Shown in pieces: positions 28,101 through 36,596 of a DNA stretch of 64,000 bases. The stretch spans positions 1-64,000 of the forward strand of contig CAWJBD010000011.1 in the NCBI GenBank assembly GCA_963841045.1, written 5' to 3'. The notes under the pieces were generated by a model. It was not told where the DNA came from. It worked only from the letters and a program-made list of their open reading frames with translations, and ran no database searches. Origin of the DNA: Aalborgiella sp963841045. GTDB lineage: Bacteria > Pseudomonadota > Gammaproteobacteria > Burkholderiales > Burkholderiaceae_C. A program made the position numbers and the translations under genes. How positions within the stretch are numbered: position 1 is the first letter of the stretch; every line of letters begins with the position of its first letter.

Positions 28101-29321
28101 TGAAAGCCCTGTTCAACGAAGAGCTGGGTGTGGTGATTCAGGTTCGCACATCCGAGCGCGATGCGGTGATGGATGTGCTGCGACAAAACGGTTTGAGCAA
28201 ACACAGCCACAGCATTGGCAAAGTCATGGCCAAACCTTTGACCAATTCATTCCCGAACCTTGAAAGCAAAGCTGCCAGCATTCAAATTTGGCGCGATGCC
28301 AAAGCCATTTTCAGCGCACCACTGCAAGACCTGCACCAAGTGTGGGACAGTGTGAGCTGGAAAATCGCCAAGCTGCGCGACAACCCAGCCTGTGCCGACA
28401 GCGAGCACCAAGCCGCAGGTGCACCGTCAGACCCTGGTTTGCACCTAAAATATATAGAAAATCAGCCTGTAGCCGGCGTAAATACTGCCTATACTGCTAT
28501 CAATAATATAGCATTGCCAGCGTATACAGGCACTCGCCCTAAAGTTGCCATTCTGCGCGAGCAGGGCGTGAATTCACATATCGAAATGGCGTATTGCTTC
28601 ACCGAAGCCGGCTTTGACGCCTATGACGTGCACATGACCGATTTGCAAACGGGCAGGGCGAATTTGAAAGACTTTGTCGGCGTGGTGGCGTGCGGTGGTT
28701 TCAGCTATGGCGACACCTTGGGCGCAGGCATTGGTTGGGCGCGGTCCATCACGTTCAACCCACTTGTTGTCTGACCAGTTTCAAGCCTTTTTCGCGCGGC
28801 CAGATACCTTTGGCTTGGGCGTGTGCAACGGCTGCCAAATGTTTGCCGAGTTGGCGCAAATCATTCCCGGTGCAGAACATTGGCCACGCTTCACCACGAA
28901 CCAAAGCGAGCGCTTTGAAGCGCGTTTGAGCATGGTGGAAATTTTGGATTCACCCAGTTTGTTTTTAAGCGGCATGGCGGGTATGCGCATGCCCATTGCT
29001 GTGGCGCATGGCGAAGGCTTCGCCAACTTTGACCCTGCCAAAGCAGGTCGCGGCAATGCGCAAGCCGTGTTGCAAGCCATGCGCTTTACTGATAACTTTG
29101 GCAAAGCCACAGAGCAATACCCGTTCAACCCCAACGGCAGCCCCAACGGTCTGACCGCCGTCACCACGGCAGACGGCCGCTTCACAGCCATGATGCCGCA
29201 CCCCGAGCGCGTTTTCCGCAACGTGCAAATGAGCTGGACCCCGAATGACATTCACAGCGACATCAACGCCCACAGCCCGTGGATGCAACTGTGGCGCAAC
29301 GCACGCAAGTGGGTGGCTTAA
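25107..29321 (+). CDS. purL: Phosphoribosylformylglycinamidine synthase with three repeat insertions (two frameshifts)
   Basis: Large single-chain PurL (about 1400 residues; the usual is about 1320-1340) that converts FGAR, glutamine and ATP to FGAM in purine synthesis. N-terminal PurS-like part: TFEGGNALSSFRVLQLLPKL. Linker: [20 protein letters not shown]. First ATP half: MKVETHNHPTAISPFAGAAT. Second half: DKSDGGLLATVAEMAFAGH. Glutaminase: VACGGFSYGDTLGAGIGWAR with GVCNGCQMFAEL (Cys) and MMPHPERV. Frames join near 27064-27070 and 28760-28768. Extra length comes from palindromic repeats at 25981 and 28446 and a GC-rich repeat at 28006. The start is uncertain: TTG 25107 (AGG upstream) or TTG 25074. 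Confidence 0.92.
25981..26052 (+). repeat. Dispersed palindromic repeat, copy 6, inside purL
   Basis: The core CAGGCTCTAGCCGGCATGAT and GCCTAGATTGCTATAAAA are read through in frame as K-S-G-S-S-R-H-D-I-S-L-D-C-Y-K-K, just before the conserved MKVETHNHPTAISPF. Confidence 0.85.
28006..28075 (+). repeat. GC-rich Comamonadaceae-type repeat inside purL
   Basis: The segment GCCGAGCCGCCTCAAGCAAG, then GCAGCCCCCTCGGGGGGCAG, then CACACGAAGTGGCAAACGTG and GGGGC, matches a repeat I know from intergenic regions of Comamonadaceae. It contains the palindrome GCCCCCTCGGGGGGC. It is read in frame as an Ala/Pro/Ser-rich linker. Confidence 0.75.
28446..28518 (+). repeat. Dispersed palindromic repeat, copy 7, inside purL
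   Basis: Copy in the linker before the glutaminase domain: CAGCCTGTAGCCGGCGTAAA, CTGCCTATACTGCTAT and AATATAGCA, translated as Q-P-V-A-G-V-N-T-A-Y-T-A-I-N-N-I-A. Confidence 0.88.
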
Positions 29322-29324
29322 AGT

Positions 29325-30347
29325 TTGAAAAAAATGGAGCTTGCCAGCCAACACCTGAAAGACATCCTCAAAGAGGTCTTTCATCACCAAGCGCCGCATC
29401 AAGCTTTGGTGGTGTTTGATACGCAAAGTGAATTGTCGCGCTTGCTGTCTGATGCCTACAAGATCGCTTTGTCTGATGCGCGGTTCATTGATTTTGATGT
29501 GCACACACCCGCGCAAATTCATGCTGAGTTTGCAAAATTGCACGCATCGGATTTGGTGGTGCTGGTGCAATCGACCAATTTCAGGTTAGAGGCGTTTCGC
29601 ATTCGCGTTGAGCTGTTCAAACGCGGTTTGAAAGTCATCGAACATCCACATTTGTCGCGCATGGTGGGCGATGAAGTGGCGGTGTATGTGGATGCGCTGG
29701 CCTACGATGGTGCGTATTTTCGCGGCGTCGGGCAAGGGTTGAAAACCATCATCGACTCAGCAAAAGGTGGTGTGCTCGACAGTGGCGGCGCGACATATCC
29801 CAATGCGCGTTTGGTATTTGGTTCCGCTTTTGAATCTGCCAAACTCAATGTGGGTGACTACAGCGCCATGCCCAATACGGGTGGGCAATTTCCCATTGGT
29901 GAGGTGTTCACCGAAGCGCAAAACTTAGAAGCCGTGAATGGCCGTGTGCGCATTTTTGCTTTTGGCGACACAGCGTTCAAAGTCAACCGCCCAGTAACGC
30001 CCATCACACTCATCGTTGAAAAAGGGCAAGTGGTCGCCACCGAAAACAGCACGGCAGAATTTGATACCGTGCTGGCCAATATTCGCGCTGACGAAGAGGT
30101 GGTGTGGTTACGCGAAATAGGTTTTGGCCTGAACCGCGCCTTTACCCAAGACCGCACAGTGAGTGACATTGGTACCTATGAACGCATGTGCGGCTTGCAC
30201 TTGTCTCTGGGCGCCAAACATGGCATTTACCCCAAACCCGGCTTCAAACGCAACGACGGCAAACACCATGTGGATGTTTTTGCAGTCACCGAAAGTCTGA
30301 TGCTGGACGATAAAGTGGTATATGCCGACGGGGCTTGGGTGGTTTGA
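29325..30347 (+). CDS. M29 aminopeptidase / NicX-like family protein
   Basis: Protein of 340 residues resembling the thermophilic metallopeptidase M29 superfamily, which also contains NicX-type ring-cleaving dioxygenases. Supporting blocks: MPNTGGQFPIGEVFTEAQNL (the G-E-V-F motif), VNGRVRIFAFGDTAFKVNRP, PITLIVEKGQVV, REIGFGLNRAF and the C-terminal HHVDVFAVTESLMLDD. These hold candidate metal ligands (Glu, His, Asp). The substrate is unknown. It starts 3 bp after the purL stop, so it may be translated from the same mRNA. The function call is tentative. Confidence 0.6.
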   Translation: MKKMELASQHLKDILKEVFHHQAPHQALVVFDTQSELSRLLSDAYKIALSDARFIDFDVHTPAQIHAEFAKLHASDLVVLVQSTNFRLEAFRIRVELFKRGLKVIEHPHLSRMVGDEVAVYVDALAYDGAYFRGVGQGLKTIIDSAKGGVLDSGGATYPNARLVFGSAFESAKLNVGDYSAMPNTGGQFPIGEVFTEAQNLEAVNGRVRIFAFGDTAFKVNRPVTPITLIVEKGQVVATENSTAEFDTVLANIRADEEVVWLREIGFGLNRAFTQDRTVSDIGTYERMCGLHLSLGAKHGIYPKPGFKRNDGKHHVDVFAVTESLMLDDKVVYADGAWVV

Positions 30348-30358
30348 GAGGGTGAATG

Positions 30359-30367
30359 TGCTATAAT
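30359..30367 (+). promoter_or_regulatory. Extended -10 promoter of the rpsB operon
   Basis: TGCTATAAT, an extended -10 with a perfect TATAAT, lies 140 bases upstream of rpsB. There is no good -35 at 17 bases, as expected for extended -10 promoters. The 30375-30506 leader is untranslated and could hold S2 autoregulation, but I recognise no known motif in it. Confidence 0.6.
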
Positions 30368-30506
30368 CGAATGGCTTTGCACGGTACGCTATTGGTGTGT
30401 CATGTGAGGCAATACGCGAACTTGTCCATTCAAGGTGTGGGGTAGTGAAATACCTCAAGTCGGGCAGGTTTTAGACCTAACCTTTTGATTACATTGGAAA
30501 AATACT

Positions 30507-31262
30507 ATGTCAGTCACCATGCGTGAAATGCTGGATGCGGGTGTTCATTTTGGACACCAAACCCGTTTCTGGAACCCTAAGATGGCCCCGTTTATTTTCG
30601 GTCATCGCAACAAAATTCATATCGTCAACTTGGAAAAAACATTACCTATGTTCCAAGAGGCAGCCAAGTTTGTGCGTCAATTGACAGCCAACGGCGGCAC
30701 CGTATTGATGGTGGGCACCAAGCGCCAAGCGCGCGAAATCTTGTCAACTGAAGCCTTGCGTGCTGGTGTTCCGTTTGTGGACCAACGCTGGTTGGGTGGC
30801 ATGATGACCAACTTCAAAACAGTCAAAATTTCTCTCAAGCGTTTGAAAGAAATGAAAGCTCAGCAAGAAGCTGGCTTGGATTCATTGAGCAAAAAAGAAC
30901 AATTGATGTTTGCCCGTGAAATGGCGAAACTAGAGCGCGACATGGGTGGCATTCAAGACATGACTGGTTTGCCAGACGCGATTTTTGTGATTGACGTGGG
31001 TTACCACAAAATTGCCATTCAAGAAGCTCGTAAATTGGGCATTCCATTGGTCGGCGTGGTTGATACCAACCATTCACCTGAAGGTATTGACTACGTGATT
31101 CCTGGCAATGACGACTCATCTAAAGCAGTTGCTTTGTATGCACGCGGCATTGCTGATGCGATTATCGAAGGTCGCAACAACCGCAACAACGATTTGGTGA
31201 AAACCGTTGCTGCTGAAGGTGCGGACGAGTTTGTGGAAGTTGAAGAGGATTCTGCGGCTTAA
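30507..31262 (+). CDS. rpsB: 30S ribosomal protein S2
   Basis: Ribosomal protein S2, 251 residues, essential for binding S1 and mRNA on the small subunit. Family blocks: MLDAGVHFGHQTRFWNPKM, VGTKRQAREILSTEA, FVDQRWLGGMMTNFKT and VDTNHSPEGIDYVIPGNDD. It is first gene of the conserved rpsB-tsf-pyrH-frr run, with a hairpin-T terminator between it and tsf that probably lowers downstream expression. Confidence 0.98.
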   Translation: MSVTMREMLDAGVHFGHQTRFWNPKMAPFIFGHRNKIHIVNLEKTLPMFQEAAKFVRQLTANGGTVLMVGTKRQAREILSTEALRAGVPFVDQRWLGGMMTNFKTVKISLKRLKEMKAQQEAGLDSLSKKEQLMFAREMAKLERDMGGIQDMTGLPDAIFVIDVGYHKIAIQEARKLGIPLVGVVDTNHSPEGIDYVIPGNDDSSKAVALYARGIADAIIEGRNNRNNDLVKTVAAEGADEFVEVEEDSAA

Positions 31263-31306
31263 GCCATTGCCAAAAGTTAGCCCCTAGTTTTCTAGGCAAA
31301 AATAGG

Positions 31307-31330
31307 GGGCACTGGTTGCCCTCTTTTTTT
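31307..31330 (+). terminator. Attenuating terminator between rpsB and tsf
   Basis: The stem GGGCA/TGCCC with a five-base loop is followed by TCTTTTTTT. It is preceded by another inverted repeat, GCCCCTA/TAGGGGGC (31279-31310), that could compete with it. Confidence 0.65.
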
Positions 31331-31375
31331 AAGCAAAATTTTATTATTGAATTTATATTTAAGTAGGAGTTAGAA

Positions 31376-32302
31376 ATGACAACGATTACAGCCAGCATGG
31401 TTGCCGCATTGCGCGCTAAAACCGATGCGCCCATGATGGAATGCAAAAAAGCACTGACAGAAGCTGCCGGTGACATGGACAAAGCAGAAGAGCTGCTGCG
31501 TGTTAAGTTGGGTAGTAAAGCCAGCAAAGCGTCTGACCGTATCACCGCTGAAGGCGTGGTGATGTGCAGCGTCAGCGGCACCACAGGCGCGATGCTTGAA
31601 GTGAATTGCGAGACCGACTTTGTGACGAAAAACGATAGCTTTTTGGCATTGTCACAAGCCGCCGTTGATTTGGTTGCCAAGAACAATCCAGCCGACATTG
31701 CAGCATTGGGTGCTCTGGCTTATGAACAAGAAGGCTTTGGCCCTACATTGGAAGATGTACGCAAAGGTTTGATCGGCAAAATTGGCGAAAACATGAGCTT
31801 CCGTCGCTTTAAACGCAATGCTGGTGGAGCTAAATTAGCCAACTATTTGCACGGCACACGCATTGGTGTGTTGGTCGAGTATGAAGGTGACGACACAGCT
31901 GCCAAAGACGTGGCGATGCACATTGCTGCGATGAAACCAGTGTCTCTATCAAGCGCCGAAGTGCCAGCCGAATTGGTAGCCAAAGAGCGTTCAGTGGCAG
32001 CGGCCAAAGCAGCTGAAGATGCTGCAACAGCCAAGGCTGCTGGTAAACCAGTTCAATCTGACGAAATCGTTGCCAAGCGTATTGAAGGGGGCGTGCAAAA
32101 ATTCTTGAAAGAAGTATCTTTGTATGACCAAGTTTTTGTGAAAGCTGCAGACGGCAAACAAACCGTTGCTGCCATGTTGAAAGACAAAGCAACCACCATC
32201 AAAGGCTTCACACTTTATGTGGTGGGTGAAGGCATTGAGAAAAAGGTTGACGATTTTGCTGCTGAAGTTGCTGCGCAAGTGGCTGCTGCCAAAGCAGCTT
32301 AA
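31376..32302 (+). CDS. tsf: Elongation factor Ts
   Basis: Guanine-nucleotide exchange factor for EF-Tu, 308 residues. The N-terminal UBA-like domain carries the signature TDAPMMECKKALTEAAGDMD, and the core domain shows LEVNCETDFVTKNDSF and the later AMKPVSLSSAEVPAELVAKE. The ribosome site TAGGAG precedes the ATG by eight bases. Second gene of the rpsB operon, after a partial terminator. Confidence 0.97.
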   Translation: MTTITASMVAALRAKTDAPMMECKKALTEAAGDMDKAEELLRVKLGSKASKASDRITAEGVVMCSVSGTTGAMLEVNCETDFVTKNDSFLALSQAAVDLVAKNNPADIAALGALAYEQEGFGPTLEDVRKGLIGKIGENMSFRRFKRNAGGAKLANYLHGTRIGVLVEYEGDDTAAKDVAMHIAAMKPVSLSSAEVPAELVAKERSVAAAKAAEDAATAKAAGKPVQSDEIVAKRIEGGVQKFLKEVSLYDQVFVKAADGKQTVAAMLKDKATTIKGFTLYVVGEGIEKKVDDFAAEVAAQVAAAKAA

Positions 32303-32383
32303 TTTGATTCGCGATAAGGTCATTCAGTCGCCACATTAACGTCAATCAAACTTCCATCAAACACCATTCAAAAGGAGTCGTCT

Positions 32384-33121
32384 ATGTCTGAGCTAACGCC
32401 TGGAAATACTGCACCCGCATACAAGCGGATATTGCTTAAATTATCAGGTGAAGCTTTGATGGGGGACGACGCTTTTGGTATCAATCGCGCAACCATTGTG
32501 CGCATGGTGGAAGAGATTGCCGAAGTCACTCGCATGGGCGTTCAAGTGGCCGTGGTAATAGGTGGTGGCAATATATTTCGCGGGGTAGCAGGCGGTTCTG
32601 TCGGTATGGATCGAGCTACTGCTGATTACATGGGTATGCTGGCAACTGTGATGAATGCACTGGCGCTGGGGGATACCATGGACAAAGCTGGTTTGATGGC
32701 GCGTGTGATGTCAGCGATTGGCATTGAACAAGTTGTCGAACCCTATGTGCGCCCCAAGGCTTTGCAGTATCTAGAAGAAGGCAAAGTGGTGATCTTTGCA
32801 GCAGGAACAGGCAATCCGTTTTTTACAACCGATACTGCGGCTGCATTGCGCGGTGCAGAAATCGGGGCAGAAATTGTCTTGAAAGCCACCAAAGTCGATG
32901 GTGTTTACAGCGCGGATCCAAAGAAAGACCCTAGCGCAACACGCTTCGAAAAATTAAGCTTTGATGAAGCCATGCGCAAAAACTTAGGCATCATGGACGC
33001 AGCTGCTTTCGCTTTGTGTCGTGACCAAAAACTGCCGATTAAAGTGTTCTCCATCTTCAAGCACGGTGCACTCAAACGTGTCATCATGGGCGAAGATGAG
33101 GGCACCTTGGTATACGCTTAA
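32384..33121 (+). CDS. pyrH: UMP kinase
   Basis: Hexameric UMP kinase of 245 residues that phosphorylates UMP to UDP with ATP. Motifs: RILLKLSGEALMGDDAFGI, VAVVIGGGNIFRG, MDRATADYMGMLATVMNALA, IFAAGTGNPFFTTDTAAALR and LKATKVDGVYSADPKKD. AAGGAG lies upstream of the ATG. The extra ten N-terminal residues before the kinase fold are common in Betaproteobacteria. Confidence 0.97.
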   Translation: MSELTPGNTAPAYKRILLKLSGEALMGDDAFGINRATIVRMVEEIAEVTRMGVQVAVVIGGGNIFRGVAGGSVGMDRATADYMGMLATVMNALALGDTMDKAGLMARVMSAIGIEQVVEPYVRPKALQYLEEGKVVIFAAGTGNPFFTTDTAAALRGAEIGAEIVLKATKVDGVYSADPKKDPSATRFEKLSFDEAMRKNLGIMDAAAFALCRDQKLPIKVFSIFKHGALKRVIMGEDEGTLVYA

Positions 33122-33146
33122 AAGATCACATTCGTAGGAGTTAAAT

Positions 33147-33707
33147 ATGCCAACAGCCGCAATTAAAACTCAGGCTCAAAACAAGATGGACCAGTCCATC
33201 GCTGCATTTCAAAACAACATCAGCAAAATTCGCACAGGCCGTGCTACACCTGCGCTGCTTGACAGTGTGCAAGTCGAATACTACGGTAGCAATGTGCCGA
33301 TTAGTCAAGTTGCGAATTTATCCATGATTGACTCTCGCACCGTGGGCGTGCAGCCTTGGGAAAAAGGCATGGGTGCCAAAATTGAAAAGGCCATTCGCGA
33401 CAGTGATTTGGGTTTGAATCCTTCCAGCATGGGCGATTTGATTCGAGTACCTATGCCACCAATGAGCGAAGAGCGTCGTAAAGAGATGACCAAGTTGGTT
33501 CGTCATGAAGGTGAAAATGCCAAAATTGCGATTCGCAATTTGCGTCGCGATGCCAATGAAAACATTAAAAAATTAGTCAAAGAAAAAGAAGCTTCAGAGG
33601 ACGATCAAAAACGTGCTGAGAGTGATATTCAAAAAGTGACAGACAAACACATCATTACCATTGACCAAATGGTGGCAGCCAAAGAACAAGAGATCATGGC
33701 TGTTTAA
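33147..33707 (+). CDS. frr: Ribosome recycling factor
   Basis: Ribosome recycling factor of 186 residues, which with EF-G splits post-termination ribosomes. Motifs: NISKIRTGRATPALLDSVQV, YYGSNVPISQVANLSMID and the C-terminal coiled helix MTKLVRHEGENAKIAIRNLR. The ribosome site TAGGAG is seven bases before the ATG. It is 25 bp after pyrH. Confidence 0.98.
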   Translation: MPTAAIKTQAQNKMDQSIAAFQNNISKIRTGRATPALLDSVQVEYYGSNVPISQVANLSMIDSRTVGVQPWEKGMGAKIEKAIRDSDLGLNPSSMGDLIRVPMPPMSEERRKEMTKLVRHEGENAKIAIRNLRRDANENIKKLVKEKEASEDDQKRAESDIQKVTDKHIITIDQMVAAKEQEIMAV

Positions 33708-33738
33708 GCCCGTGATGCTTGGCTGACATTTATTTCGC

Positions 33739-34464
33739 ATGCGCGACATCCCAAGTAGACCCCAGCACATTGCCATCGTGATGGATGGCAATGGCAGGTG
33801 GGCTAAGCGCAGACTTTTGCCGCGTGTGGCAGGACATAAACAAGGTGTAGAAGCTTTGCAGAAATGTGTCAAAGCATGCATGCAACGCGACGTCAAAGTG
33901 CTCACGGTATTTGCTTTTTCATCAGAGAACTGGGAACGACCTGAAGAAGAGGTTTCTGGTTTGATGGAATTGTTAGCAAAAGCACTGGCCAAAGAAGTAT
34001 CGCAACTGGCCAAAGAAGGGGTACGTTTGCATTTTGTAGGTGATCGCGAGCATCTTTCAGACAACATCAAAAATGGCTTTGATGAAGCAGAGCAGTTGAC
34101 AAATTCAAATACAAAATTGATCTTCAATATCTGCTTCAATTATGGCGGTCGATGGGACATGGCGCAAGCGGCCGCAAAATTGGCAGCAAAAAAATTGGAT
34201 ATCACACCGTCCAACATCAATGCTGAGATGTCATTGTCACATGTTGCAGACCCTGACTTGATTATTCGCACAGGCGGAGAACAGCGCTTGAGCAATTTCT
34301 TGCTCTGGCAGACCGCTTATTCAGAACTTTATTTCTGTGACACTTTGTGGCCAGATTTTGATGAGAACGCTTTGGATTTGGCGATCGAGTCATTTCACCA
34401 ACGTGAACGCCGTTTTGGCAAAACATCTGAACAAGTGCTTGCAGGCTCGCACAGCCAGCAATAA
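33739..34464 (+). CDS. uppS: Undecaprenyl diphosphate synthase
   Basis: Cis-prenyltransferase of 241 residues that makes the C55 lipid carrier for peptidoglycan and O-antigen. Motifs: HIAIVMDGNGRWAKRRLLPR (catalytic Asp), GHKQGVEAL, VFAFSSENWERPEEEV and DLIIRTGGEQRLSNFLLWQ followed by Y-S-E-L-Y-F. It lies 31 bp after frr and 23 bp before cdsA. Confidence 0.97.
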   Translation: MRDIPSRPQHIAIVMDGNGRWAKRRLLPRVAGHKQGVEALQKCVKACMQRDVKVLTVFAFSSENWERPEEEVSGLMELLAKALAKEVSQLAKEGVRLHFVGDREHLSDNIKNGFDEAEQLTNSNTKLIFNICFNYGGRWDMAQAAAKLAAKKLDITPSNINAEMSLSHVADPDLIIRTGGEQRLSNFLLWQTAYSELYFCDTLWPDFDENALDLAIESFHQRERRFGKTSEQVLAGSHSQQ

Positions 34465-34487
34465 AAGGAATATGAGGGACACACATC

Positions 34488-35339
34488 ATGCTTAAACAAC
34501 GTGTGCTCACTGCACTTATTTTGGTGACGGTTCTCGCTTTGGCATTGTTGTCAACAGCACAATGGGTTTTCCCCGCCTTGGTACTCCTTTTTATGGTTGC
34601 TGGCGCGTGGGAGTGGGGGCGCATGAATGGAAGCAGTCAAGCACTTTCAATATGGACAGCCTGTGAACTGTTCATTTTGATCGCATTCACTTGGTTACTT
34701 GGTTGGTTAAATCAGTCCCACACTTTGTTGTGGATCGTTGCCAGTGGCGTATGGGTTTTAGTCAGTGTTTATTTGTTGAAAAATGGCGCATCAGCTTGGT
34801 TGAAAATTCCGCAATCATTGCGCCGCTATTTGGGTGTTTTGGCATTGTGGCTGGTCTGGTTGGCGATTTGTCAGGCGCGCATGATTGGCATTAATTTCTT
34901 AATGTCAGCTTTGTTTTTGGTGTGGTCTGCTGATACTTTTGCCTATTTCGCAGGCAGAGCACTGGGTGGGAAATTCACACAAAATAAATTGGCACCCAGT
35001 ATCAGTCCAGGTAAAAGTTGGGAAGGTGTATGGGGTGGTGTCATCGGAGTTGTAATTGTTGCCAGCCTTTGGATATTGGCTGATCAAAAATTGCATGCGA
35101 CAGTACCCAGTCTGCACTCAAGACTTTATGAACAAAACTGGGTGATCATGTTACTGGCATTGTTTTTTATGACAGCTATGAGTGTTGTCGGAGATTTGAT
35201 TGAATCTCTTATCAAACGCAGTGCTGGCGTGAAGGATTCTAGTCAGTTGTTACCTGGTCATGGTGGTGTGCTTGATCGCATTGATGCCATATTGCCAACT
35301 TTGCCTATAGCCATGATGTTGGTGAGTCTCACGTCATGA
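34488..35339 (+). CDS. cdsA: Phosphatidate cytidylyltransferase
   Basis: Integral-membrane CDP-diacylglycerol synthase of 283 residues with about seven or eight hydrophobic segments. Signature near the C-terminus: SLIKRSAGVKDSSQLLPGHG followed by G-V-L-D-R-I-D-A, and the mid-region ISPGKSWEGVWGG. It feeds all phospholipid synthesis. The dxr start overlaps its stop (ATGA, 35336-35339). Confidence 0.96.
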   Translation: MLKQRVLTALILVTVLALALLSTAQWVFPALVLLFMVAGAWEWGRMNGSSQALSIWTACELFILIAFTWLLGWLNQSHTLLWIVASGVWVLVSVYLLKNGASAWLKIPQSLRRYLGVLALWLVWLAICQARMIGINFLMSALFLVWSADTFAYFAGRALGGKFTQNKLAPSISPGKSWEGVWGGVIGVVIVASLWILADQKLHATVPSLHSRLYEQNWVIMLLALFFMTAMSVVGDLIESLIKRSAGVKDSSQLLPGHGGVLDRIDAILPTLPIAMMLVSLTS

Positions 35340-36552
35340 GCAATTACTTTGGCAATATTCGCAAGCAACGGGTAACGATTTTAGGTTCAACTGGATCTAT
35401 CGGCACCAATACTTTGGATGTGGTACGGCAGCACCCAGATCGATTTGAGGTATTTGCATTAAGTGCAGCGACCAAAGTGGATTTGATGTTGGCCCAAATT
35501 AGCCAATTCAAACCGCAATTTGCTGTCATGGCAAGCGAACCGCATGCCAAACTATTAGCTGAAAAAGTTCAAGCAAAATGGATTTGCAACCAAAGTACTA
35601 TTTGGATTTCGATGCTATCGATATGATAGCTTCACATGAGTCGACTGATACTGTGATGGCGGCCATTGTTGGGGCTGCAGGTTTATCATCTTGTTTGGCT
35701 GCTGCGCGCGCTGGCAAAAAGCTCTTGTTGGCAAATAAAGAAGCATTGGTGGTGGGTGGCGAATTATTTTTAAGTACTGTAAAAGCAGGCAAAGCACAGT
35801 TGCTACCGATTGACAGTGAACATTCCGCTATATTTCAGTGTTTACCTGTTGATGCGACCACATGGAAAGCCAATGTGGAAAAAATCATTTTGACGGCGTC
35901 AGGCGGGCCTTTTCGGACGCGTGAGATTGAAAGTTTGAAAGATGTGACCCCGGCACAAGCTTGTGCGCATCCCAATTGGGTGATGGGGCGAAAGATTTCG
36001 GTCGATTCAGCTACCATGATGAACAAAGCATTAGAGGTGATCGAGGCTAAATACTTGTTTGGTTTAGAAGCCAATCAGATTGAGGTCATTATTCATCCGC
36101 AAAGTGTGATTCACTCCATGGTGCAGTTCATGGATAAATCTGTTTTGGCACAATGTGGCACGCCCGATATGCGTGGACCAATTGCACTCGGACTCTCTTA
36201 TCCTGACAGAATACAAAATGGGTCAAGCGCGATTGAATTTAAGACCATCCCTGCATTGACATTTGAAACAATGGACAGCCATGAACATCAGGCACGATTC
36301 CCTGGTTTGGCTTTGGCGTGGCAGGTGTTGAACGCTACGGCAGGAACCACCGCTGTGTTGAATGCTGCAAATGAAATTGCGGTTCAAGCATTTTTAGATG
36401 GTTTGATTCGATTTGATCAAATTCATTCGGTCAATATTGAAACTTTATCCAAGGTAGCCCCATCTAAACCTGCATCATTGGCTGATTTATTGGAAATAGA
36501 TGCTATGTCGAGAGAGTCTGCTGATGCGACGGTGAAGCGATTTGCTGCTTAA
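35336..36552 (+). CDS. dxr: 1-deoxy-D-xylulose 5-phosphate reductoisomerase (one frameshift)
   Basis: NADPH enzyme of about 405 residues forming MEP in the non-mevalonate isoprenoid pathway. Motifs: RVTILGSTGSIGTNTLDVV, AAIVGAAGLSS, LLANKEALVVGGELF, LPIDSEHSAIFQCL, ILTASGGPFRTRE and NWVMGRKISVDSATMMNKAL. The first frame ends at 35626 and the second opens by 35578; the join is at about 35578-35620, just before the conserved TDTVMAAIVG. As the only dxr seen and normally essential, it is unlikely to be truly broken. Confidence 0.93.
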
Positions 36553-36596
36553 CTCAACAACCAAGATGACAAAACGACAGAGACAATAATCTAGGT

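Noticed and set aside
30375..30506. rpsB leader as a known riboswitch or S2-binding motif
   Set aside because: The leader is long enough, but I could not match any known consensus.
35595..35630. GCTATC/GATAGC inverted repeat in dxr as another copy of the palindromic repeat
   Set aside because: Only six bases per arm and no GGCCTGTAGCCGGC core.
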